The notes under the pieces are model-generated. The model saw only the letters and a list, made by a program, of their open reading frames with translations. It was not told the DNA's origin and made no database searches. The translations under genes were made by a program, and so were the position numbers. From Gammaproteobacteria bacterium UBA2675 (GTDB lineage Bacteria > Pseudomonadota > Gammaproteobacteria > Pseudomonadales > Pseudohongiellaceae): a stretch of DNA of 64,000 nt. The stretch lies in assembly GCA_002354805.1 (NCBI GenBank), contig DEMH01000010.1, positions 1 to 64,000 of the forward strand, read 5' to 3'. This document shows positions 25,455-34,538 of the stretch, piece by piece (position 1 is the first letter of the stretch; each line of letters starts with the position of its first letter).

Positions 25455-27758
25455 ATGAGTTTCTTTGTAGATCCATACGCACTTGAGGCTATCGCAGACG
25501 GACAGTTCTCGTTCGCCAACAGCCCGCACCCGCTGGTCACTGTGATTCTGGTACTGCTGGTACCGGCCATTGTCTGGCTGCTGTACCGGCGCACAACACG
25601 GCCGGTCAGCCCGCGCTGGAAGGCCCTGCTCATAACCCTGCGATCGGCCGTCCTGCTGCTCCTGCTGCTGATGCTGCTGCGCCCGGTAATAACCACCTGG
25701 GAAGTCAATCCACAGGAGACTTACCTGGCCGTGTTGATTGATGACAGCCAGAGCATGCAGATCAATGACATGGGGAATGGCCAGTCACGGGCTGCAGCCG
25801 TGCAGCAGGCGCTGTTCGCTGACAACGGCATACTGTCGCCGCTCGCGGAGCGATATCAACTGCGGACATTCGCGTTCAACAATGCGTTGAACAGGCTGGA
25901 TACCGCAGAAGAACTGCAGGCAAACGGCAATCTGTCTGATCCCGGCCAGGCATTGCAGCAACTGCGCAACCAGCTGGGCGGGCTGCCATTGAGTGGCGTT
26001 GTGCTGATCAGCGATGGTGCCGACAATTCCGGTGCCGATGTCCTGGCGCAGGCGCGCGAGTTCGCGGCACGTCAGGTGCCAGTTTTTACGGTCGGTGTAG
26101 GTCAGCCTGAAGTTCAGCAGGATGTCGCCATCACCGATGTTGCAGCTGCCAGTACGATTCTGGATAACAGCATCTTCGATGTTCAGGTAACGCTGCAGCA
26201 GCAGGGCTATGCGGGGCGTCAGGTCCAGCTGCGGGTTCTTGATGGTGAGACCGAAGTGCTCACTCGAAATGTGACACTCGGCGCGAATGGTGGCAGCAGC
26301 CGCTACGAGCTGGAACTGGAACCAGAGCGCCGGGAGCCGATTCTCTACGAACTCGAAGTTGAACCCCTGGACGGTGAGCTGATTGTCCAGAATAACCGTT
26401 ATCAGTTTCTGGTCGACAACAGCGAGCGCCCGCCACTGAATATTCTGTATGTTGAAGGCCACCCGCGTAATGAGTTCAAGTTCATCAGACGGGCTGCCGA
26501 AGGTGACGACAGCCTGCGTCTGGCCTCCTATCTGCAGACGGGGCCTGGCAGGTTCTACCGGCAGGGCATCAATACACCGCTGGAGCTGAACGACGGGTTC
26601 CCTGCCACGGCAGAAGACCTCTATCAGTATCAGGCCGTCGTGATAGGCGATATTGATCCGGACTTCCTCAGTGCCGAGCAGCTGACGCTGCTGCAGGATT
26701 TTGTGGCGGAACGCGGTGGTGGTCTGCTGGTGAGCGGCATGCTGGATGATGCATTTGTTGATACGGCGCTGGCCGACATCCTGCCGGTCACTCCAGTGCG
26801 GCTGTCTGCACTTCCCGGATACCTGCAGGGTGGTGTGCGGCGCGGCAGCCATGCTACCGGCGAAATGTTTACTCCCCGGTTGACCACGCCCGGTGAATTT
26901 TCACCACTGCTGCGACTGGGCGCTGATGACAGTGAGAATCGCAATGCCTGGTCGGCCCTGCCGCAACTGCAGGGTATCTATGTGACCGGCCGCGCCAAAC
27001 CGGGCGCTACCGTCCTGATGGAACACCCGTCGGTGCAGTTTCAGGATCAGGCGCTGCCGGTCATGGCAACGCAGCGTTATGGCAGCGGTCGCAGCATGGC
27101 GATTACCACGGCCAGCACCTGGCGCTGGCAGATGCTGATGCCGGCAGAAGATGAATCGCACGAGCGTGTCTGGCGACAGATACTGCGCTGGCTGGCGCAG
27201 GGAGCGATGGAACGCGTTACCGTGAACTTTGATAAACCATTTTACAATGTCGGTGATGAAGTCACGGTTTCAGTGGAAGTGCGTGATGAGCGCTTTGAAC
27301 CCGACAACAATGCTTCATTGTGGCTGCAACGCACCGACCCGCAGGGTGAAGTCAGTGATATCGCCATGGAATGGGATATAGACGAAGACGGCGTCTACCG
27401 CAGCAGTTTCCTGGTTGAACACGAAGGCGTTTACAACACGCTGGTGGATGTCAGCAGCACTGCGGCGGCAAGAATCGATGACGAAAAACCGGCAGCATTT
27501 GTGGTTACCCCTTCGCTGCGCGAATACAACAATGCAGCCCGTGACGACGGTCTGCTGGGTCGCATCGCGGAAAGCAGTGGTGGGCGGTATTACGATCTGG
27601 GTGAAATCAACCAGCTGGTTGGCGATATTGAGCGCAGCCCTGGTGCGTATTCGCAACAGGTTGAGGAAGACCTGTGGGACCGGCCAGGCATCCTTCTGTT
27701 GTTGATCGCATTGATGTGTGCAGACTGGATGGCCAGACGTTACCGGGGGTTGTCATGA
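25455..27758 (+). CDS. Membrane-anchored vWA protein with GATase-like domain
   Basis: This 767-residue protein has two N-terminal transmembrane helices (LVTVILVLLVPAIVWLLYRR; LLITLRSAVLLLLLLMLLRP). A von Willebrand A-type domain begins AVLIDDSQSM (MIDAS-like DxSxM, last position altered) and includes GVVLISDGADNSGADVL. A later segment (ILYVEGHPRNEFKF and YQAVVIGDIDPDFLS, then FVAERGGGLLVSGM) resembles the class I glutamine amidotransferase-like fold seen in such proteins, without an evident catalytic triad. A C-terminal helix (LLLLIALMCADWMARRYRG) re-anchors it. It belongs with DUF4175 and DUF4159 in MoxR clusters. Its stop overlaps the next start (ATGA). Confidence 0.75.
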   Translation: MSFFVDPYALEAIADGQFSFANSPHPLVTVILVLLVPAIVWLLYRRTTRPVSPRWKALLITLRSAVLLLLLLMLLRPVITTWEVNPQETYLAVLIDDSQSMQINDMGNGQSRAAAVQQALFADNGILSPLAERYQLRTFAFNNALNRLDTAEELQANGNLSDPGQALQQLRNQLGGLPLSGVVLISDGADNSGADVLAQAREFAARQVPVFTVGVGQPEVQQDVAITDVAAASTILDNSIFDVQVTLQQQGYAGRQVQLRVLDGETEVLTRNVTLGANGGSSRYELELEPERREPILYELEVEPLDGELIVQNNRYQFLVDNSERPPLNILYVEGHPRNEFKFIRRAAEGDDSLRLASYLQTGPGRFYRQGINTPLELNDGFPATAEDLYQYQAVVIGDIDPDFLSAEQLTLLQDFVAERGGGLLVSGMLDDAFVDTALADILPVTPVRLSALPGYLQGGVRRGSHATGEMFTPRLTTPGEFSPLLRLGADDSENRNAWSALPQLQGIYVTGRAKPGATVLMEHPSVQFQDQALPVMATQRYGSGRSMAITTASTWRWQMLMPAEDESHERVWRQILRWLAQGAMERVTVNFDKPFYNVGDEVTVSVEVRDERFEPDNNASLWLQRTDPQGEVSDIAMEWDIDEDGVYRSSFLVEHEGVYNTLVDVSSTAAARIDDEKPAAFVVTPSLREYNNAARDDGLLGRIAESSGGRYYDLGEINQLVGDIERSPGAYSQQVEEDLWDRPGILLLLIALMCADWMARRYRGLS

Positions 27759-28807
27759 TTGCTCGAAGCGTATTTGGCAGACTTGTTTTTGCGCTGATTG
27801 TCATCTCGCCAGCGACTTTTGTCATGGCGCAGAATGCTGCAACAGACGGCGAGACGCCATGGTTCAGCCAGGCAGTAGATACTGAAAAGTACGCAGTAAT
27901 CATTACCGGAGCGGCAGCCACGCCGGAGAGCAGGGAACAGTTTCGCAGCTGGACTGCAGGCTTGTACCAGTCGCTTCGCGATGACTACGGTTATCCGGAT
28001 TCCCACACCACGCTGTTGATGGATGATGGCAATAACGTAGGCGAACTGGCACCTATGGTTGATGGCAGCTCTGAGCTCGAGGATATCCGCAGTGCCCTTT
28101 ATCAGCTGAGCCAGCGGATGGCTCAGGGTGATCAGCTGACATTGTTTTTGATCGGTCACGGTTCCAGCCGGTTTGGTGAGGCCAAGTTTAACAACGTCGG
28201 TCCGGACATGACTGGAAGTGACCTGGCACAAATGCTTGAAGCTTTTGATGGCCAGGATATTGTTGTGGTCAATACGACAAGTGCAAGCTTTGAGTTTTCA
28301 CGCGAACTGTCAGCCAACGGGCGTGTCATCGTGTCGGCTACCCGGTCTGCAGCAGAACGTTATGATCCAGTGTTTGCCGGTTTTTTTATCGAGGCCATGA
28401 AGGGACGACAGGCGGACCTGGATCGCAATGGTCGACTGTCGATTCTCGAAGCATTCAATTTTGCAAGCAGTCAGACCGCCGAGTGGTACCGCCAGCAGGG
28501 CAGATTGCCCACCGAAAATGCCGTCCTGGATGATACCGGTGACGGCCTGTTCAGCCGTGAACCTGGCCGCAATGAATCTGATGGCCTGCTGGCAGAAATC
28601 GCCTACATCGATATTGTCAGACCTGATGAGGCCAAAACATCACCCGGCGCGCGGGAAATACTGGCAGATATTCAGCGTCTGGAGAGAGAGATTTTCATAC
28701 TTCGTAATCAGAAGAGTAACTACCTGGAGGACGACTACTGGAACCGGCTGGAAGCCCTGTTAATTGACCTGGCGTTACAAACGAGGGACTACAATGCTTT
28801 GCCCTGA
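27755..28807 (+). CDS. Caspase/legumain-fold exported protein lacking the catalytic Cys
   Basis: This 350-residue protein starts at ATG 27755, overlapping the upstream stop, and has a signal peptide ending TFVMAQ. It has the caspase-like p20 layout: YAVIITGAAATPES, YPDSHTTLLMDDGN, then the His motif LTLFLIGHGSSRFG. Where an active enzyme would have a D-x-C-x-S/G stretch, it reads VVVNTTSASFEFSREL, so no Cys is present at the nucleophile position. The downstream DLDRNGRLSILEAFNFA segment resembles an EF-hand-like calcium loop. It is probably a pseudo-enzyme or a binding fold in the envelope complex; peptidase activity is not expected unless a Ser or Thr substitutes. Confidence 0.65.
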   Translation: MIARSVFGRLVFALIVISPATFVMAQNAATDGETPWFSQAVDTEKYAVIITGAAATPESREQFRSWTAGLYQSLRDDYGYPDSHTTLLMDDGNNVGELAPMVDGSSELEDIRSALYQLSQRMAQGDQLTLFLIGHGSSRFGEAKFNNVGPDMTGSDLAQMLEAFDGQDIVVVNTTSASFEFSRELSANGRVIVSATRSAAERYDPVFAGFFIEAMKGRQADLDRNGRLSILEAFNFASSQTAEWYRQQGRLPTENAVLDDTGDGLFSREPGRNESDGLLAEIAYIDIVRPDEAKTSPGAREILADIQRLEREIFILRNQKSNYLEDDYWNRLEALLIDLALQTRDYNALP

Positions 28808-31580
28808 ATCGATTGGCCACGTAAAGACCAGAAAATCCAGACGCGTCGCGGCGATGCGCAGGCGACGCCCGGTCACTGCCTGCCTGATGCTGGCAATGCT
28901 GGTTTCGCCGCTGGTAACGGACAGACTTAATCTGGCAGGTGTGGTTGTTCATCTGACACCAGCAGCCTATGCACAGGCCCAGCCGACTGAGCTGGAGAAT
29001 CTTGAGCGCGGGCAGCAGCTGCTGTTGCGCGGATCATACCTGGCTGCGATGGAGGTTCTTGGCTCTGTACGCGACGATTTTTATCGGGAATCTGCCGCCC
29101 TGGCACTCGCCCGTGCACATGTCGAAACAGGACAGTACGATCGTGCCGTGGAAGTGCTGCAGGATGTCATGCGCGACGCGGCTGACACGCCCGAAGTGGC
29201 CACAGCGCTGGCTGAGATTTATCTGCGTACCGGACGTTCGGAACAGGCAAACACCTTGCTGACAGAAGTAACACAGCAGCTGACTACACCGCCTGTGCGG
29301 TCCCTGGTGCAGCACGGCATGGTGTTGTCGCTGCGTGGCGATCGCGAGGCGGCGCAGGAGCAGTTTAATGCCGCGCTGGCGCGTTACGACAGTGGCAGCG
29401 TATTTGAATCGTCAGATGTTGGTATGGTGGCACTGGCTGCCTGGCAGCTGGATGAATTCCATGATGCCAATGCACTTTTTAACGAGGCCGTGCGTCTGGA
29501 CGACAATAATCTCGAAGCGCTTACGTTGTGGGGTGATTTATTCCAGGACAAATTTAATGACGAGGATGCCCGTCGCAACTATCAGCAGGTGCTGGATATC
29601 AATCCCCGCTACACACCGGCACTGGTTGGCATGGGGCGCATCACGTCCCCGGAGCTGAACCTCTCACGTGCGCTGGATGTCAATGTTCGCGACAGCGAGG
29701 CGCTGCACACATTCGGGCTGATACTGATACGTAATAATCAGCGCGAAGAAGGCGTTCGCATGCTGGAACAGGCGGTTGGCATCAACCCCGAGTCCATTCC
29801 TGCACGGGCGATACTGGCGGCGCTGGCTGTCATGAATGATGACGAGGCTGCACTGGCTGCCCAGCGCGCCGCAATCAACGGTTTCAGTCCTGACAATTCC
29901 ATGTTTTATGCGCTGGCCGCCGAGTTCCTGGGCAACAACTACCGTTTTGAAGAAGCCGTAGAGTATGCAAGGCTGGCAATAGACAGCGATCCACAGAACT
30001 GGTTTGCGCATACCGTGCTGGGTGGCAATCTGGTTCGCCTCGGCGAAGAAGCAGAGGGTAAAGGCCATCTGGAAAGCGCCTTTGATAATGATCCATTTAA
30101 CGTGCTCACATCAAACATGCTGCAGGTATTTGATGTGCTGGAAGAGTACGAAACGCTGGAGACCGAGCATTTCCGCGTCAACATGAGTTCGCGCGATGCG
30201 CAGATCCTGTGGCCGTACATGGCGCCGCTGCTTGAGGATAGCTGGGACCGCCTGGTGGCCAAATACCAGTTCGAACCAGAAGTGCCGGTTGTCATTCAGG
30301 TCTTCGAACGAACCGAGGATTTTGCCGTGCGCTCTGTCGGACTCCCCGATATCGGGCCACTGGTCGGCATCTGTTTTGGTAAAGTGATTACGCTGATTTC
30401 ACCAGATACCCTGAGTGCCAACTGGCAGGAAATTGTCTGGCATGAACTGGTCCATGTGTGGACGCTGCAGATGACCCGCAATCGCATGCCGCGCTGGCTG
30501 TCCGAAGGGATCTCAACCTGGGAGGAGCGACTCGGCCGACCGGAATGGGGCCGACGCCAGGGGCTCGATCTGGTCAGGGCAGTGCAACAGCAGCGCGTTG
30601 CACCAGTCGCAGAACTCAACAATGCCTTCACCTCGGCAGGGAGCAATGCTGATCTGAACTTTGCCTACTATCAATCCTATCTGGTGGTGGAATACATCGC
30701 TGAAGCCTTCGGTTTCGAGAGTCTGCTGGCCCTGATTCATCAGTACGCTGAGGCAAAACCCGAGCCTGAAATGTTTGAGGCCGTGTTCAATATGGACATG
30801 GCCAGCTTTGATGAGGGCTTCCAGGCCTGGCTGCAGGCCAGAGTGGAATCGATCAACGTCTATGTGCACAGTGAAGACAGCCCTGACGATGGCGCGGCGC
30901 ATGGTCACGGGCGCCGTGAAAACAGTAGTGCGGTCCTTGCCGAGTTGTACAACAATCAATCTTTGAAGGAATACATGGAAGGGCGGGTGCAGCGTCAGCC
31001 GCGCGACTTCCAGGCGCACCTGCAACTGGGAATCGTCCAGTTCCGCGAAGAGGCATGGGACGATGCGATTGAGCATCTGGTCATCGCTCATGAAATTCTG
31101 CCAGATTATTCCGGCTACCCGAGTCCGCCACTGGTGCTGTCACAGGTTTACGAAGCCAGGGGTGACACCAACCAGCAGCTTTACTGGCTGGAGGTCATGC
31201 TTGAAAACAGCCAGCATGATTTTGCATCGCCTTTGAAGCTGGCTAATGTTGCACTTGAAAATGGCAATCTGGAACGCGCCGGGTATTACATAGAGCGTGC
31301 CCTGTCGGTCAACCCTTATCGCCCTGAGATTCATCAGGTCAATGCCGAACTGGCATCGGCACTGGGTGATACTGCAGCCGCGGTTCAGGAATACGAAGTT
31401 CTGCTGGTGCTTGATCAGACCGATCCGGTCGCCGCTCGAACCAATCTGGCGCAGGCTTACCTGGAAAACAACCAGACTGAGGAAGCGCGTCAGAGTGTGT
31501 TACGCGCACTAGAAACGGCGCCCGGTTATGAACGTGCGCAGCAGATACTGCTGCGCGCTGTTGGCCGGGGGGGAGAGTAG
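28794..31580 (+). CDS. Exported TPR protein with embedded HExxH (gluzincin-type) peptidase domain
   Basis: This protein of about 928 residues starts at ATG 28794 (14-bp overlap with the upstream gene) and has a long basic signal region ending PAAYAQ. TPR-like repeats fill the first ~450 residues (e.g. ALARAHVETGQYDRAVEVLQ). A metallopeptidase core then contains WHELVHVWTLQM (HExxH) and RWLSEGISTWEERLG, whose Glu is placed as in gluzincins. More TPR repeats follow (LQLGIVQFREEAWDDAIEHL; NLAQAYLENNQTEEARQSVL). The layout suggests a periplasmic protease with a protein-binding scaffold. Within the operon it may process or recruit a partner; its substrate is unknown. Confidence 0.7.
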   Translation: MLCPESIGHVKTRKSRRVAAMRRRRPVTACLMLAMLVSPLVTDRLNLAGVVVHLTPAAYAQAQPTELENLERGQQLLLRGSYLAAMEVLGSVRDDFYRESAALALARAHVETGQYDRAVEVLQDVMRDAADTPEVATALAEIYLRTGRSEQANTLLTEVTQQLTTPPVRSLVQHGMVLSLRGDREAAQEQFNAALARYDSGSVFESSDVGMVALAAWQLDEFHDANALFNEAVRLDDNNLEALTLWGDLFQDKFNDEDARRNYQQVLDINPRYTPALVGMGRITSPELNLSRALDVNVRDSEALHTFGLILIRNNQREEGVRMLEQAVGINPESIPARAILAALAVMNDDEAALAAQRAAINGFSPDNSMFYALAAEFLGNNYRFEEAVEYARLAIDSDPQNWFAHTVLGGNLVRLGEEAEGKGHLESAFDNDPFNVLTSNMLQVFDVLEEYETLETEHFRVNMSSRDAQILWPYMAPLLEDSWDRLVAKYQFEPEVPVVIQVFERTEDFAVRSVGLPDIGPLVGICFGKVITLISPDTLSANWQEIVWHELVHVWTLQMTRNRMPRWLSEGISTWEERLGRPEWGRRQGLDLVRAVQQQRVAPVAELNNAFTSAGSNADLNFAYYQSYLVVEYIAEAFGFESLLALIHQYAEAKPEPEMFEAVFNMDMASFDEGFQAWLQARVESINVYVHSEDSPDDGAAHGHGRRENSSAVLAELYNNQSLKEYMEGRVQRQPRDFQAHLQLGIVQFREEAWDDAIEHLVIAHEILPDYSGYPSPPLVLSQVYEARGDTNQQLYWLEVMLENSQHDFASPLKLANVALENGNLERAGYYIERALSVNPYRPEIHQVNAELASALGDTAAAVQEYEVLLVLDQTDPVAARTNLAQAYLENNQTEEARQSVLRALETAPGYERAQQILLRAVGRGGE

Positions 31581-31581
31581 C

Positions 31582-32493
31582 ATGCCGGTCCGGCTGCGAC
31601 ACATGATTGCTGGTCGCCGTGCGGTTGCCTGCGGGCTGCTGATGGCGACCATGTTGCTGGCAGTCAATGGTCAGGCGCAGCCGCAGTCCGGCATCGCATT
31701 CCCACCGGATTTTGACATACGTTCACTGCAGGACCGCGACCCGCCCCAGATCGCGATTGGCGGGCAGAGCAGCAACCAGGCAAGCGAGCCTCGGGTAGCA
31801 CCTGAATTCACTTTTATCCGGGGGCGCTATGAGAACTATCCTGGCGGAATGGGACGACGCGGTGGCTGGTGGGATACGGACTACCCGGACGCCGAACAGA
31901 ACTTTCTGCGTGGCGTGCAGCGCTATACCCTGGTCGACACCGAGACGCAGGCCACGCGCTGGCTGGACCTGACGGATCCGACCCTGTTTGAGCATGTGTT
32001 TCTGTACATGACCATGAAACGCGTACCCGTTGGCAGGATGTACAGCGGCCCGAATTTCTCGACCGCAGAGGCGGAAGCGCTGCGCGAGTTCATGCTGCGC
32101 GGCGGATTTGTGATGCTGGATGATTTCTGGACCGAGGCGCATTTTGAAGACTTTCTGATAGAGATGGTGAAGATCTTTCCTGACCGCGAAGTTGTGCAGC
32201 TGCCCATGGACCATGAGATATTTAATCTGTTTTATGAAATTGACCGGGTGCCCCAGGTGCCTGGCCGTGCTGTGACCTGGGACTACGGCGGTGTCACGCT
32301 GGACGATGCGCGCTATCCACCCTCCGTACACGCCATCCTCGACGATGACGGACGGGTCATGCTGGTGGCAAATTACAATTCGGACATGGGTGACGGCTGG
32401 GAACATACCTTTCTGGAGATGTATCCCACGGAAATGAGCAACGCCGCCTATCGACTGGGTATTAACTATCTGATTTACGCTTACACACACTGA
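31582..32493 (+). CDS. DUF4159 domain protein (exported)
   Basis: The 303-residue product is read from ATG 31582, two bases after the upstream stop, with a signal peptide ending VNGQAQ. The core shows DUF4159 features: FTFIRGRYENYPGG, WWDTDYPDAEQNFLRG, FVMLDDFWTEAHFEDF and a late HAILDDDGRVMLVANYNSDM. DUF4159 proteins are found with MoxR, DUF58 and vWA genes across bacteria, and no biochemical role is known to me. The fold is reported to be GATase-like; no catalytic Cys is apparent. Confidence 0.75.
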   Translation: MPVRLRHMIAGRRAVACGLLMATMLLAVNGQAQPQSGIAFPPDFDIRSLQDRDPPQIAIGGQSSNQASEPRVAPEFTFIRGRYENYPGGMGRRGGWWDTDYPDAEQNFLRGVQRYTLVDTETQATRWLDLTDPTLFEHVFLYMTMKRVPVGRMYSGPNFSTAEAEALREFMLRGGFVMLDDFWTEAHFEDFLIEMVKIFPDREVVQLPMDHEIFNLFYEIDRVPQVPGRAVTWDYGGVTLDDARYPPSVHAILDDDGRVMLVANYNSDMGDGWEHTFLEMYPTEMSNAAYRLGINYLIYAYTH

Positions 32494-32536
32494 TTAGAGC
32501 AGAGAGACTGCTTCAACCTATTGGCACAAGAAGGAC

Positions 32537-33577
32537 ATGACGATGACAGACACAGATACCATACAGGACGCACCAGTTGCCGGGCTGGATGATCAAGACG
32601 ATCTGGCGCTGGTCAAAAAGATGCAGCAGGGACGGGATCAGATGGTGCAGGAGATCCGTAAGATCATCGTCGGTCAGGAAGCGGTCGTTGAGGAACTGCT
32701 GATCGCGCTGTTTGCCGGCGGTCACTGTCTGGTCACCGGTGTGCCGGGTCTGGCCAAAACACTGTTGATCAAAACCGTGGCTGACATCCTGCAGCTTGAT
32801 TTCAGTCGCATCCAGTTCACACCGGATTTGATGCCATCCGACGTGGTTGGTGCGGAGATTGTCGAAGAGCAGGAAGGTCGTCGCAAGCTGGTGTTTGTCA
32901 AAGGCCCCATCTTTACCAATATTCTGCTGGCCGACGAGATCAACCGTACGCCACCCAAAACCCAGTCCTCCTTGCTGGAGGCGATGGAAGAGCGTCAGGT
33001 TACAGCAGCAGGTGTCACACACAAAATGTCCAAGCCGTTTTTTGTGCTGGCAACTCAGAACCCGATCGAGCTGGAAGGTACCTATCCCTTGCCGGAGGCG
33101 CAGCTCGACCGATTCATGTTCAAGATTGAGCTGGGCTACCTGAGTGAGGACGAAGAGGTAGAGGTCGTCAGCAACACAACCCGCACGGTTGATCACACGG
33201 TATCACATCCATTGAGTGGCGAAGACATTCTGGCCTTCCAGCGTATCGCCCGGCAGGTTCCGGCGGCTCAGGCTGTCATCCAGTATGCCGTGCGACTGGT
33301 ACACGCGACCCGTCCGCAGAGCGAATCGGCACCGGATTTTGTGCGCGACTGGGTAACCTGGGGCGCTGGTATTCGCGCATCCCAGAACCTGGTGCTGGCT
33401 GGCAAGGTTCGTGCGCTGCTGCATGGCCGCTATAACGTGTCCTTTAATGACATCCGGGCACTGGCGCCATCCGTGCTGCGTCATCGTCTGCAATTGAACT
33501 TTCACGCCGAGGCTGAGCGCATCAATGCTGACGAGCTCATCAGACGCGTGCTGGCTCACGTCAAGGAACCGGCCTGA
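32537..33577 (+). CDS. MoxR-family AAA+ ATPase
   Basis: This 346-residue AAA+ chaperone-like ATPase of the MoxR family starts at ATG 32537, or two codons later. Walker A is GVPGLAKTLLIK, Walker B is NILLADEINRTPPKTQSSLLEAMEE, and sensor 1 is FFVLATQNPIELEGTYPLPEAQLDRFMF. MoxR ATPases act with vWA-domain proteins to assemble or activate other proteins. It is cytoplasmic and is followed by its usual partner, a DUF58 gene. The 43-bp gap before it is one of the two largest breaks in the operon. Confidence 0.92.
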   Translation: MTMTDTDTIQDAPVAGLDDQDDLALVKKMQQGRDQMVQEIRKIIVGQEAVVEELLIALFAGGHCLVTGVPGLAKTLLIKTVADILQLDFSRIQFTPDLMPSDVVGAEIVEEQEGRRKLVFVKGPIFTNILLADEINRTPPKTQSSLLEAMEERQVTAAGVTHKMSKPFFVLATQNPIELEGTYPLPEAQLDRFMFKIELGYLSEDEEVEVVSNTTRTVDHTVSHPLSGEDILAFQRIARQVPAAQAVIQYAVRLVHATRPQSESAPDFVRDWVTWGAGIRASQNLVLAGKVRALLHGRYNVSFNDIRALAPSVLRHRLQLNFHAEAERINADELIRRVLAHVKEPA

Positions 33578-33641
33578 TCAATCAGGTGGCTGTTGAAACA
33601 ATAACAACGGGAACAGGTGTGGCGACAGGAAGCTGGCAGAT

Positions 33642-34538
33642 ATGACACAAAGCAATAACTTTATAGACCCTGCTGTGCTGGCAACTCTGGACAATCTGGA
33701 GATGCGGGCCCGCGTCGTTGTCGAAGGGTTTATTGCCGGTCTGCACAAAAGTCCCAAACGTGGTTTCAGTGTGGAGTTCACCGACTATCGTCACTATATT
33801 CGCGGTGATGATATGCGTCATGTGGACTGGAAGCTCTACGGCCGCACCGACAAGCTGTACATCAAGCAGTACGAAGATGAAACCAACGTGCGCTGCTACC
33901 TGCTGCTGGATAGCAGTGCATCGATGAGCTATGCCTCGCCAGGCATGATGAGCAAGCTTGAGTATGGTCGCACGCTGGCATCAGCGCTGGCCTATTTCAT
34001 CATGCGGCAGAAAGATGCTGTCGGTCTGATTACTTTTGATGATCACATTCGAGACTACATTCCTGCCCGCGCGAGACAGCTGCATCTGATCCGGATTCTG
34101 CGGACCCTGAATGAGCTGCAGGCAGGCAAGACTACCAATATTGTGCGGCCGTTAACCGAGCTGGCCATGTCGCTGAACAGTAAAAGCCTGGTGATACTGA
34201 TCAGCGATATGCTGGAAGATGAAGAGGGCACCATCAAGGCTCTGCAGCAATTACGCGCGATGGGTAACGAAGTCATTGTGTTTCATGTGCTTGATGATCA
34301 GGAGCTGAATTTCAACTTCAGGGAGTCCACCGAGTTTGTCGACATGGAGTCGGCGGAAACCCACCGGACATCCCCGGCCGCTGTGCGCAATGCCTATCTG
34401 GAAAATCTTAACAACTATCTGACTGAGTGCCGCAAACGCTGTCAGAGCAGCGGCGTTGATTACTGCCTGCTCAACACTTCACAACCGCTGGATAAAGCGC
34501 TGGCCTCGTACCTGGCGCGCCGGGCAAGGAGCGCATAA
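33642..34538 (+). CDS. DUF58 domain protein (vWA-like partner of MoxR)
   Basis: This 298-residue cytoplasmic protein has the DUF58 signature GDDMRHVDWKLYGRTDKLY, followed by a vWA-like core with a MIDAS-type DSSASM motif (CYLLLDSSASMSYAS). LVILISDMLEDEEG supplies a further acidic metal-site segment. DUF58 proteins are the standard companions of MoxR. Its stop is immediately followed by the start of the BatA-like gene (34538/34539), indicating translational coupling. Confidence 0.88.
   Translation: MTQSNNFIDPAVLATLDNLEMRARVVVEGFIAGLHKSPKRGFSVEFTDYRHYIRGDDMRHVDWKLYGRTDKLYIKQYEDETNVRCYLLLDSSASMSYASPGMMSKLEYGRTLASALAYFIMRQKDAVGLITFDDHIRDYIPARARQLHLIRILRTLNELQAGKTTNIVRPLTELAMSLNSKSLVILISDMLEDEEGTIKALQQLRAMGNEVIVFHVLDDQELNFNFRESTEFVDMESAETHRTSPAAVRNAYLENLNNYLTECRKRCQSSGVDYCLLNTSQPLDKALASYLARRARSA

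Noticed and set aside
25785..26852. 355-codon antisense frame in the vWA/GATase-like gene
   Set aside because: It lies entirely opposite a coherent membrane protein with recognised domains and has no domain of its own.
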